DNA from: Tannerella sp.
Lineage (GTDB): Bacteria > Bacteroidota > Bacteroidia > Bacteroidales > Tannerellaceae
Assembly (NCBI GenBank): GCA_031268395.1
Contig: JAIRXI010000367.1
Coordinates: 1 to 13,150, forward strand
DNA length: 13,150 nt
Direction of reading: 5' to 3'
The position numbers and the translations under genes are program-made. Positions 1-6,475 of the stretch are shown here, one piece after another. Numbering within the stretch: position 1 is the first letter of the stretch; each line of letters opens with the position of its first letter. A model generated the notes under the pieces. That model was not told the DNA's origin, ran no database searches, and worked only from the letters and a program-made list of their open reading frames with translations.

Positions 1-146
1 TCTCGGAGGTTTTCCGAGAGCTCTCGGAGGTTTTCCGAGAGCTCTCGGCGTTTTTCCGGAAGTAACCGGAGGCCTCCGAGAGCTCTCGGAGTTTTTCCGA
101 GAGCTCTCGGAGAAATAAAGGGAGCTCTCGGATTTGTCCGGAACCG
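1..146. repeat. Tandem array of about seven 21-bp hairpin units
   Basis: Units begin with TCTCGG at 1, 22, 43, 84, 105 and 126, with a degenerate unit at about 64-83. The intact units (1-21, 22-42, 84-104) have stem TCTCGGA, a short T-rich loop and stem TCCGAGA, followed by GC, so each folds on itself. Adjacent units meet at the palindrome GAGAGCTCTC. Unit 43-63, unit 64-83 and the last two units have diverged. The array runs into the left edge of the window, so its true length is unknown. The 21-bp period is a multiple of three and frame 1 stays open to about 302, but the translation does not look like a protein. It is best read as an intergenic minisatellite. Function unknown. Confidence 0.85.
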
Positions 147-487
147 TCCCGGACACCTCTCCCGACGGAACGGGATTTTAAGGGGACAAAACTATGGTTT
201 GGAAAGAGGCGGATGCTTCCGCCCGGGAAGAAAGGCGCCCGGGATGCGGGGAAACACGTGCCTGTCCGTTGTTTCGCACCCCCTGACGGACATGTTGGGA
301 TAAATCGAAGCCTGTATCCCTGTCGCCGGTCTGGCCCACACCTGACCGGCCCTGGATCGCTGTCCGGTTTCCTGCCCTTTTATACCGCGCGCAGGAGCTG
401 TCCAGTACGGTTGTTTCTTTTGAAAAAACAGGTTTTTATTTCGCCCGTCGGTACGTCCCTTTTGCCGGCAGATACGCAACGGCCCCG

Positions 488-525
488 AAAGGAAGGTACT
501 TTTGGCCGGCCGGTACTTCCTTTTT
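488..525 (+). terminator. Terminator-like hairpin in the left intergenic region
   Basis: AAAGGAAGGTAC (488-499) pairs with GTACTTCCTTT (513-523) with one bulged G. The loop of about 13 nt is GC-rich, and the right arm runs into a T-tract (521-525). It could end a + strand transcript entering from the left of the window. No gene is visible just upstream, so the assignment rests on structure alone. Confidence 0.3.
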
Positions 526-575
526 CGCAATCAATACCTGCTTTTCGGCGGCATAAAACAGGACTGTTTGATAAA

Positions 576-613
576 CGTTTAACGATAAACGGCTTATCCT
601 TCATCGTTAAACG
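576..613. repeat. 11-bp perfect inverted repeat
   Basis: CGTTTAACGAT (576-586) and ATCGTTAAACG (603-613) are exact reverse complements separated by 16 bases. The sequence GATAAACG also occurs twice in direct orientation around the left arm (570 and 584). It could be a hairpin in an RNA or a DNA site for a dimeric regulator. It lies about 200 bp upstream of the promoter of the amylase gene. No factor can be named. Confidence 0.6.
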
Positions 614-666
614 CAGCATGTTACCCCGTGGAAAGCATACGCAGCCGGAAAGACGTGAAAAAAACA

Positions 667-682
667 GACCCGTGCACGGGTC
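667..682. repeat. 16-bp perfect palindrome
   Basis: GACCCGTGCACGGGTC is fully self-complementary with no spacer. It lies about 130 bp upstream of the amylase promoter. A zero-loop palindrome suits a protein-binding site better than an RNA hairpin, but no regulator is implied by its sequence. Confidence 0.5.
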
Positions 683-809
683 ACGACCGGTTTTTCTGCG
701 GGAGCCGCCGGGAATCTGTCGCCGGAAAAAAAGCAGGAAACAGCCATGCGCTCTTCCGGCCTTCGGTCGCCGTTTGTCGCTTCGCCCGCGCGTCTGCCCC
801 GTCCGCATC

Positions 810-841
810 CTTGAGCCTTTGAAATATTATCCCTACATTTG
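810..841 (+). promoter_or_regulatory. Bacteroidota-type promoter of the GH13 gene
   Basis: TACATTTG at 834-841 matches the TAnnTTTG -7 element known from Bacteroides. CTTG at 810-813 is a one-mismatch fit to the TTTG -33 element, and the 20-nt spacing is inside the usual range. Transcription would start near 848, leaving a leader of roughly 150-165 nt before the likely start codon. Confidence 0.6.
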
Positions 842-1012
842 CAGGATAATAGCAGTTATGGCAATGGACAGATTATTCAAAAGGACACCGGATCCGGCCG
901 GACCGGCATTAAGCGGCGAAGACGCAAAGGGCTTTGCCCGGACCGGACCGTCCGTGCCGGGACATCCAGCACTGCGCAACTCAAATACACTCATTTCCAA
1001 ATGCATCCGCCC

Positions 1013-2737
1013 ATGAACAGCGACCGGAAAACAATCATTTATCAGATACTGCCCCGCCTGTTTGGCAACCGGAACCCCGCGTGCAGGAAAAACGGCACCC
1101 TGGCCGAGAACGGCACGGGCAAATTTGCGGACATCACCTTTCGCGCACTTTCTGAAATCCGGCAACTGGGCATAACGCATATCTGGTACACCGGCATCAT
1201 CGAACATGCCACACAGACCGCTTACGCGGCATTCGGCATGGCCGGCGACCATGCCGCGGTCGTGAAAGGCATCGCCGGCTCGCCCTATGCCATCAGGGAT
1301 TATTACGACGTCGATCCCGACCTGGCCGAAAACGTCTCCTCCCGCATGGCCGAATTTGAAGACCTGATCGAACGGACACACCGCACCGGCCTGAAAGTGA
1401 TCATTGACTTTGTAGCCAATCACGTTGCCCGCCGCTATTACTCCGACGCCAAGCCGGTCACCGTCGGCAACCTGGGGCGGCAGGACGACACCTTCAGGCG
1501 CTTCGCCCCCAACAATAATTTCTACTACCTGCCAGGTCAGGCGCTGACGCTACATTCCAGCGCAGAAGACAGGGACTTCGGATACAGCGAATTTCCGGCC
1601 AGGGCCACCGGGAACGACTGTTTCAGTCTCTATCCGTCCGGCAGCGACTGGTACGACACCGTCAAGCTGAACTACGGAGTAGACTGTGCCGGCGATGGCA
1701 GCTGCCATTTCAACCCCGTCCCCGACACGTGGACAAAGATGCTGGACATTTTGCTTTTCTGGGCAGCCAGGGGCGTCGACGGTTTTCGCTGCGACATGGC
1801 CGGGATGGTGCCCGTTGAGTTCTGGCGCTGGGTCATACCCAGGGTCAGGGCGGTGCGCGACGTCTGCTTCATCGCCGAAATCTATGACCCCGAACAGTAT
1901 CGCGACTATCTCGGCGGACATTTCGACTACCTTTACGACAAGGTCGGCTTCTACGACACCCTGCGCCGCGTGATCTGCGGAAAAACCGGCGCCGCAGACA
2001 TCACGCGCTGCTGGCAACGCGTGGAAGATATTCGCGATCACATGCTCTATTTCCTGGAAAACCATGATGAGCAGCGCATCGCATCCGATTTTTTTGCCGG
2101 TTCGCCCGAAGCCGGATTCCCCGGCCTGATTGTCGCCGCCACCCTTCATGTAAATCCGCTCATGATCTACTCCGGCCAGGAACTGGGCGAACGGGGCATG
2201 GACGAAGAGGGCTACAGCGGACGCGACGGACGGACAACGATCTTCGACTACTGGAGTCTGGAGAGTATCCGGAACTGGACAAACGGCGGTCGGTTCGACG
2301 GGGCTTTACTGACTGGAGCGCAGCAAAGGCTGCGCCGGGCCTGCGTCCGGCTGCTGAATGACATCTGCCGCGAACCGGCGATCGTAAAGGGCGTTTTCTT
2401 TGATCTGATGTACGTCAATCGCGACAATCCGTACTTCAACGACCACCGCCAGTACGCCTTCCTGCGTAAACATGAGCAGGAAGTGATGCTGATTGCCGTC
2501 AATTTCGAGCCTGCGGAACGGACGGTCTGTGTTGTCATTCCGCCGGATGCCTTCCGGCTGCTGCACATTCCCGACAACCGGCCGGCCATGAGAACCGACC
2601 TGTTTACCGGCGAACAGAGCCTCAGTACGCTGACCTGGGCGTGTCCGTATGAGACCACCCTCCCGGGCTATTCGGGAAAACTGTTGAAATTCAGGTATGG
2701 AAACATCTTCCCGCCGGTGGAGGGGGAGTTACCGTAA
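1013..2737 (+). CDS. GH13 alpha-amylase family enzyme, cytoplasmic
   Basis: A 574-residue glycoside hydrolase of family GH13, expected to act on alpha-glucans. All four conserved GH13 regions are visible: DFVANH (132-137), GFRCD with the nucleophile Asp261, IAEIYD with the acid/base Glu289, and ENHDEQ with the transition-state residues His351-Asp352. The N-terminus enters the barrel at once (TIIYQILPRLFG), and there is no signal peptide or lipobox. It is therefore probably cytoplasmic, unlike the surface amylase SusG, and would handle imported maltodextrins or storage glucan. A C-terminal beta domain follows from about residue 470. The start at 1013 overlaps the stop of a 52-codon leader frame (ATGA). 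The in-frame ATG at 1001 is equally possible. The frame stays open back to 839, but that extension is not family-like and begins inside the promoter. Exact specificity is unknown. No Sus genes are adjacent. Confidence 0.9.
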   Translation: MNSDRKTIIYQILPRLFGNRNPACRKNGTLAENGTGKFADITFRALSEIRQLGITHIWYTGIIEHATQTAYAAFGMAGDHAAVVKGIAGSPYAIRDYYDVDPDLAENVSSRMAEFEDLIERTHRTGLKVIIDFVANHVARRYYSDAKPVTVGNLGRQDDTFRRFAPNNNFYYLPGQALTLHSSAEDRDFGYSEFPARATGNDCFSLYPSGSDWYDTVKLNYGVDCAGDGSCHFNPVPDTWTKMLDILLFWAARGVDGFRCDMAGMVPVEFWRWVIPRVRAVRDVCFIAEIYDPEQYRDYLGGHFDYLYDKVGFYDTLRRVICGKTGAADITRCWQRVEDIRDHMLYFLENHDEQRIASDFFAGSPEAGFPGLIVAATLHVNPLMIYSGQELGERGMDEEGYSGRDGRTTIFDYWSLESIRNWTNGGRFDGALLTGAQQRLRRACVRLLNDICREPAIVKGVFFDLMYVNRDNPYFNDHRQYAFLRKHEQEVMLIAVNFEPAERTVCVVIPPDAFRLLHIPDNRPAMRTDLFTGEQSLSTLTWACPYETTLPGYSGKLLKFRYGNIFPPVEGELP

Positions 2738-2785
2738 TGCGGACGGCAGGGTTTGTCGCCGCACAATGCGCAATACCGGTTTTTT
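2731..2785 (+). terminator. Possible terminator of the GH13 gene
   Basis: ACCGTAATGCG (2731-2741), spanning the stop codon, pairs with CGCAATACCGGT (2769-2780) with one bulge and one mismatch, and is followed by a run of six T (2780-2785). A smaller inner pairing is possible. The right arm and T-run overlap the 5' edge of the cobalamin riboswitch, so the two structures would compete if both are on one transcript. Confidence 0.35.
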
Positions 2786-2963
2786 GGACAGGAAGGAAGT
2801 GCAACCCGGGCCATTGAATCAACTTCGGAAAATACGGACCCGCCGCTGTGAGAATCCCTCTCCGGGACGGTTTGAAGAAGACATCATCGACCCGGCAGTT
2901 GCCCGTTACGCAGAAAGGCTGTATGCCCGCCCGGTATCGGAGAAAAAGACAGACCTGCCGGAA
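2774..2963 (+). ncRNA. Cobalamin riboswitch (no recognisable downstream gene)
   Basis: The core GGACCCGCCGCTGTGA (2836-2851) is the conserved cobalamin-aptamer element in a form common in Bacteroidales. About 100 nt later GACAGACCTGCC (2948-2959) matches the conserved 3' strand. The 5' side has AGTGCAACCCGG (2798-2809), resembling the conserved GGTGnAA box, and CAGG (2789-2792), which can pair with CCTG (2954-2957) to close the aptamer. An AAAGGC motif sits at 2921-2926. About 25 nt between the GTGCAA box and the CCCGC core appears longer than usual. In this order such RNAs normally control vitamin B12 receptors (BtuB) or cobalamin genes. Here no + strand gene follows before the convergent lipoprotein gene ends at 3214. 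Confidence 0.75.
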
Positions 2964-3028
2964 TCAGGCGTTTGCAGGCGGGGTCTCAGCCGTGTTCGCG
3001 ACCGGGAAACGACAGTCCTGAGCAGAAC

Positions 3029-3055
3029 GTTACGCCGGCTTCGGCGTATTTTGTT
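3029..3055 (+). terminator. Hairpin plus T-tract downstream of the riboswitch
   Basis: TACGCCG (3031-3037) and CGGCGTA (3042-3048) form a 7-bp stem with a 4-nt loop, followed by TTTTGTT. It sits 70 nt past the end of the aptamer, where an expression platform would lie, and could be a ligand-controlled or constitutive terminator of the riboswitch transcript. The short stem and interrupted T-run make this moderate evidence. Beyond it, to 3213, I find only a 36-codon frame (3119-3229) with a GGGGAAAG site before its ATG and no recognisable similarity. Confidence 0.4.
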
Positions 3056-3213
3056 CCAGAGCCGGGGCATTCGGTTTTGTTTCCGGACGACGGTTCCGCC
3101 TTTTATCCCGGGGAAAGTATGGAAAAGATCTGCGCGCATCTGCGTCATCTGCGTGCTTCAGGAAGGAAAGGGTGCACGGGAGCGCCGGCGGTCGCCCCGT
3201 ACACCCGGCGTCT

Positions 3214-3708
3214 TCACTCGTCGTCGTGATCGTCGTCGTCGTCCTCGTGGTCATGATCGTGCTCTTCGCCCTCTTCATGACTCAGTTCCACCTGGATCGC
3301 CACATGCGATTCGTTGCCGGCCGCATCCGTGCAGTAGACCATCAGGTGATAGGCGCCCGGAGTTGCATTTTCCGGGATGCTGATTTCATGATGATGCACG
3401 GCTGCATTCTTTCCGGAGATGCTCCAGGACTTGTCAAACTCGAAGTCGACGGTTTCGGCCCGGGTATGACTGTGATCGTCAAAATTGGGATGGATGTTGA
3501 CCTTGTAAGAGGCCAGCATCTCGTTGTCCAAAAACTCCGCCTCAAAATGCACGCCGGATTCGTCGCCGATATGCAGGATCTCGCCGTCGGCAGGTTCTTC
3601 CACGAGGATTTCCGGTTTGGTCGTGTCGCTGTCTTCCGTACAGGCGTTGCACACAACGGATAAAATGGCCGTCAGGCCAATGCTGAAAAATATAGTTCTT
3701 GCTTTCAT
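3214..3708 (-). CDS. DUF4625-type lipoprotein with acidic His-rich tail
   Basis: A 164-residue predicted lipoprotein. The signal segment (1-22) is hydrophobic and leads to NAC-TED, with Cys23 the likely lipidated residue (Cys20 is an alternative). The mature part resembles the DUF4625 family of Bacteroidota: a short Ig-like beta fold containing KPEI, SYKVNIHPNFDDHSH, a HHHEI strand (His105-107) and CTDAAGNES. About 15 His are present. The last 20 residues are almost entirely His, Asp and Glu, a likely metal-binding tail. The start codon overlaps the stop of the receptor gene (TAATG), so the two are translationally coupled. The inferred role is a surface or periplasmic partner that gathers metal, probably zinc, for the receptor. 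Family assignment is fairly firm and the function is inferred. Confidence 0.8.
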   Translation of the reverse strand: MKARTIFFSIGLTAILSVVCNACTEDSDTTKPEILVEEPADGEILHIGDESGVHFEAEFLDNEMLASYKVNIHPNFDDHSHTRAETVDFEFDKSWSISGKNAAVHHHEISIPENATPGAYHLMVYCTDAAGNESHVAIQVELSHEEGEEHDHDHEDDDDDHDDE

Positions 3709-5861
3709 TATAATTTGCTGTTAAATGGGATTTTAATTAATAACTGGAAGTTTCGTCCCGGTTCGGGGATTTCCACTTTCCGATAAAAACTCAGATGATT
3801 GTAATAAGATGTATTAAAGAGATTGCGAAGCGAAAACACGACCTCGAAGTTCATCCCTTTTATCGGGATGCCGGCCACGGCTCCCAAATGCAGGAGCGTG
3901 GTTCCGCGCGTAATGTCTTCGTTTCGGGCCACATGGTTCTGCGTTGCTATGCTGTGCAGTTCCATGTGAAACTGTAATGCTTTTGCCCGCCACTCCAGAC
4001 GGTTGCGCATGGATGCCGGCGGCGAAAAGCTCAAGGGCGTATGCTCGTTCAGGTTATGGGTGTACACGTATTCACCCGCGAACCGGTATGCCAGGCGGTA
4101 CGGAAGATCCATGCCGAACTCGACTTCTGCCCCGGCCAGCAGGACTTCCGCCCCGGTGTAACGGTAAATTTGCCCCGCGTGAGGCAATATCGACCATTCG
4201 CCCGTCGGTTTCAGGTAGATATAATGATCAAACCAGCTGACAAAGGGGCTTGCGGACAGCGAGACATGTTCCCGCTCGCGCGTATAGGACACGTCCAGTT
4301 GCCAGCCCCGTTCGGAAGCAAGTGACGCATCCCCCTGTTCGTGACGGAAAGCGCCATGATGCACGCCGTTGGATGCCAGTTCGTGAGCGCCCGGCAAACG
4401 GAAACTCCGTCCCAGATGGGCCTTCAGCGAATGTCCCCTTCCGGGTTCCCAGTCAAGGCCCAGCGAACCGGAAACGTCGCCGAAATGCCGGTTGACGCGA
4501 GTGCTCCGCCAGATGTACGTTTCGATCATCTCGCCGGCATACGCCCGTTCGCTGAGGTACGTTTCCAGATAGACATCCCGAAAGGCGGCGATATCCATTT
4601 TCCCGTAGTCGTAACGGATACCTCCGCTGAGAGAAACCCGGTCGTTCGGACGGAAGACGCTCAGCCACAGCACGCCGGTGGTGAAACGCTCATACGCGGG
4701 TTGCAGGAAGGAATAGCCTGCAATACGGTTGCGCTGGTACTGTATATCCCAGCCTGCCGTATGTTTCCAGCGCGCCGTGGCAAACAGGTCCGCCTTCAGA
4801 AATGACTGCACCGTAGCGAGCGAAAAGGCAAGTTCCTTGTCCGGGTCTTTCTGCGGGACGGGCTGGTTGCCGTAATGCGTGTGAAACAGACTCCATTCTT
4901 CCCTGCGGTTGTGCTGAAATCCCGCATCCCAGTAAAAGGCTGCCTGTTCCCGAAGATATTGCTGGCGGGAAGAGACTTTCAGGTGATTGGCCATGCTGTA
5001 GGGCAAATCCGCGTGGCGGCTGTTACCGTCGTCCTGCAGGCGTGACGCGTCGGGGATACCGTGGGCGCCGGGAAAGAATCCGGATTTCTGATAGACATCG
5101 CTGACCGTATAAGCAGCGTGATATCCTCCCTTTCGAAATTCGGAAAACAGCGCGACATCGCGTTCAAGGCCTGCCGTATTTTTCAACTTCCGGCCATGAA
5201 CGGGCAACCGCTGAGTGAGATATACAATGGTATCGGCTGGTATCCGATAGTCGCCGAAATGCTGCTCGGAAAACCGCAGTCTGGTGTGCAGGGCCTTTTT
5301 CCGTATGCCCAGCATCGCCGAAGCGCCCAGCGTTCCGTTGACCGATTTGCCAAACAGAATGGCCTCTCCGTACACCTGGTCGACAGAAGGCGCAGGCCGT
5401 TGCGCGAGTTCGATCGCTCCGCCCATTGCATCGCTGCCGTAAAGCAGCGACGACGGGCCTTTGCGAACAATCACGCGCTCCACATTAAAAAGATCCATTT
5501 CGAGGGCATGGTCGGCTCCCCACTGCTGGCCTTCCTGTTTGATTCCATTTTCGATCACGGCAATCCTGTTGAATCCCATGCCCCGGATCATCGGTTTGGA
5601 AAAGCCCGCTCCGATGTCCATGGAATGAACGCCCGGCACAGAGGCCAGTGTTTGCACCAGATTCCCCGCAAAATGTTCGCGCAGGAAACGTTCGTCAAGC
5701 GGATGGACTTTCTGCGCGGAAGCGCGTTCGATACGCTGCCGGTAAGAACTGTTTACCACCACATCGCTTAATGTCACTGTCCGGATGGAGTCCGTTTCCT
5801 GTGCGTGCAGGGGATATGTAAATGCAATCATCATCATTGTCGGTATAAACCTGATACGCAT
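3708..5861 (-). CDS. TonB-dependent outer-membrane receptor, probable metal (zinc) uptake
   Basis: A 717-residue TonB-dependent receptor. A signal peptide ends near LHA-QE (residue 20). A TonB-box-like segment TLSDVVV lies at 30-36, and the plug domain occupies about 50-155, with SVPGV, KPMIRGMG and VIVRKGPSSLLYGSDAMGG motifs. A 22-strand barrel should follow to the C-terminus (LLIKIPFN). There is no N-terminal carboxypeptidase-like domain and no SusD partner, so it is not a glycan receptor. Putative loops carry FFPGAHGIPD and SNGVHHGAFRHEQGD (His501, 502 and 507), the second resembling the NGVH segment of zinc receptors such as ZnuD. Linkage to a Fur/Zur-type regulator, an HHH/CPVC protein and a His-rich lipoprotein supports metal transport. 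Zinc is the best guess; iron, copper or cobalt complexes cannot be excluded. B12 is less likely because the nearby riboswitch lies downstream of this gene and on the other strand. Confidence 0.85.
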   Translation of the reverse strand: MRIRFIPTMMMIAFTYPLHAQETDSIRTVTLSDVVVNSSYRQRIERASAQKVHPLDERFLREHFAGNLVQTLASVPGVHSMDIGAGFSKPMIRGMGFNRIAVIENGIKQEGQQWGADHALEMDLFNVERVIVRKGPSSLLYGSDAMGGAIELAQRPAPSVDQVYGEAILFGKSVNGTLGASAMLGIRKKALHTRLRFSEQHFGDYRIPADTIVYLTQRLPVHGRKLKNTAGLERDVALFSEFRKGGYHAAYTVSDVYQKSGFFPGAHGIPDASRLQDDGNSRHADLPYSMANHLKVSSRQQYLREQAAFYWDAGFQHNRREEWSLFHTHYGNQPVPQKDPDKELAFSLATVQSFLKADLFATARWKHTAGWDIQYQRNRIAGYSFLQPAYERFTTGVLWLSVFRPNDRVSLSGGIRYDYGKMDIAAFRDVYLETYLSERAYAGEMIETYIWRSTRVNRHFGDVSGSLGLDWEPGRGHSLKAHLGRSFRLPGAHELASNGVHHGAFRHEQGDASLASERGWQLDVSYTREREHVSLSASPFVSWFDHYIYLKPTGEWSILPHAGQIYRYTGAEVLLAGAEVEFGMDLPYRLAYRFAGEYVYTHNLNEHTPLSFSPPASMRNRLEWRAKALQFHMELHSIATQNHVARNEDITRGTTLLHLGAVAGIPIKGMNFEVVFSLRNLFNTSYYNHLSFYRKVEIPEPGRNFQLLIKIPFNSKL

Positions 5862-6145
5862 ACTGAATAATCCTGAATTGTATATAATATTATACGGGGC
5901 TACCTTTCAAATGGCTGTACCGGACGGCTCAAGTGCCTTTAGCCGGAAGAGCGCCGGATACGGGATTTGCCGCGCACCGTCCGATACAGCCGTTTGAAAT
6001 ATGCCTTTGCACGGAGTATTTTCGTGCATGAAAATAAAGGATGGAAGAATAGGCGGCAGGGTAGCGGGTGACAGGATGCGCGGAGGTTTTGCCCTTGCGG
6101 ATGAAACTGCTGTATGCTAACTGTGGCCCTGCCGTCTACGGTTCT
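5862..6145 (-). promoter_or_regulatory. Structured leader of the TonB receptor gene
   Basis: This 284-nt gap separates the small HHH/CPVC gene from the receptor. I see no good TAnnTTTG promoter on the - strand, so the receptor may be read through from the regulator gene. The gap contains a long imperfect inverted repeat (5905-5999, listed separately), a small hairpin with arms TGCACG and CGTGCA (6008-6028), and the AT-rich palindrome TATAATATTATA (5883-5894) about 22 bp upstream of the start codon. The palindrome could be an operator or part of a promoter. Confidence 0.45.
5905..5999. repeat. 23-bp imperfect inverted repeat with 49-bp loop
   Basis: The left arm starts TTTCAAATGGCTG and ends CGGACGG (5905-5927). 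The right arm starts CCGTCCG and ends CCGTTTGAAA (5977-5999). The arms match at 21 of 23 positions. One mismatch is a G-U pair in RNA from either strand. The loop holds secondary pairings (CCGG with CCGG, and TGC with GCA), so the RNA could form a branched fold. No T-run follows on either side, which argues against a simple terminator. It could be a regulatory RNA leader of the receptor or a small palindromic insertion. Confidence 0.75.
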
Positions 6146-6475
6146 TCATGCACGGGGAGGCGCACGCAGACAGTAGCTGTAGGAAGCGGGAAGGGTGATT
6201 TTTTCCCGGTAAATAACGGGATCGGGAGGCGGCAGGCAGGCCGTGAAGTCAAGTTCGTCGGGTTCCATTTCGGTGAAAGGAGACAGGACAAACTGGCAGA
6301 CCGGGCACGTCTCGCTATGGTGATGAACGGGTTTGCCGGCGGTTTCCATGTCATTCCCCCGGATGCTATAGCGGCCGAGGTGGATGATCCGGACAGCAGA
6401 CGGTCCTGCCAGCATGAGCAGTAACAGTATGCCGATCCATCTTTTATGAAACCGCCACATTCCCATTTTACGCAT
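6146..6475 (-). CDS. Small membrane-anchored or secreted protein with HHH/CPVC motif
   Basis: A 109-residue protein of unknown family. A basic N-terminus and a hydrophobic stretch (13-30) form a signal anchor or signal peptide. Beyond it lies HHHSETCPVCQF (51-62), combining three His with a CxxC pair, an arrangement suited to binding a transition metal in the periplasm. Two further Cys are at 80 and 102, and the C-terminal half is Pro-rich. The start at 6475 overlaps the end of the Fur-family gene by 8 nt; later ATGs at 6466 and 6460 are also possible. The overlap with the regulator and its place before the receptor imply co-expression in metal limitation. A role as metal chaperone or sensor is inference only. 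Confidence 0.7.
   Translation of the reverse strand: MRKMGMWRFHKRWIGILLLLMLAGPSAVRIIHLGRYSIRGNDMETAGKPVHHHSETCPVCQFVLSPFTEMEPDELDFTACLPPPDPVIYREKITLPASYSYCLRAPPRA

Larger units (their letters stand above)
147..810. other. Intergenic region, no convincing gene
   Basis: Open frames exist on both strands here, but their translations are rich in Arg, Pro, Gly and Cys, show no family motif and lack a plausible start context. I see no tRNA-like or rRNA-like sequence. The region does contain small structured elements: a terminator-like hairpin at 488-525, an 11-bp inverted repeat at 576-613 and a 16-bp palindrome at 667-682, listed separately. Transcripts entering from the left, or a small RNA, are possible but not demonstrable from sequence. 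Confidence 0.6.

Noticed and set aside
1..146. CRISPR array
   Set aside because: Units abut at 21 bp with no unique spacers, and no cas genes are present.
380..808. Opposite-strand open frame of 142 codons
   Set aside because: No family features and no promoter or start context; it overlaps another equally unconvincing frame.
839..1012. N-terminal extension of the GH13 enzyme
   Set aside because: The extension starts within the -7 element and does not resemble GH13 proteins; the barrel begins directly after the Met at 1013.
213..1016. Long + strand open frame through the left intergenic region
   Set aside because: The translation is rich in Arg, Pro and Cys and has no domain. It crosses hairpins and the promoter at 810-841. 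It is most likely an effect of high GC content.
2774..2963. Riboswitch as leader of the TonB receptor operon
   Set aside because: It lies on the opposite strand and beyond the 3' end of that operon, so it cannot be its cis leader.
2697..3383. 228-codon + strand frame over the riboswitch
   Set aside because: It overlaps the amylase end, the whole riboswitch and the lipoprotein gene; the translation is Arg-rich and shows no family.
3172..3663. 163-codon frame antisense to the lipoprotein
   Set aside because: Mirror of the His/Asp codons of the real gene, giving a hydrophobic Val-rich run; no independent support.
5905..5999. Rho-independent terminator after the small HHH/CPVC gene
   Set aside because: The loop is 49 nt and no U-tract follows the stem on the - strand.
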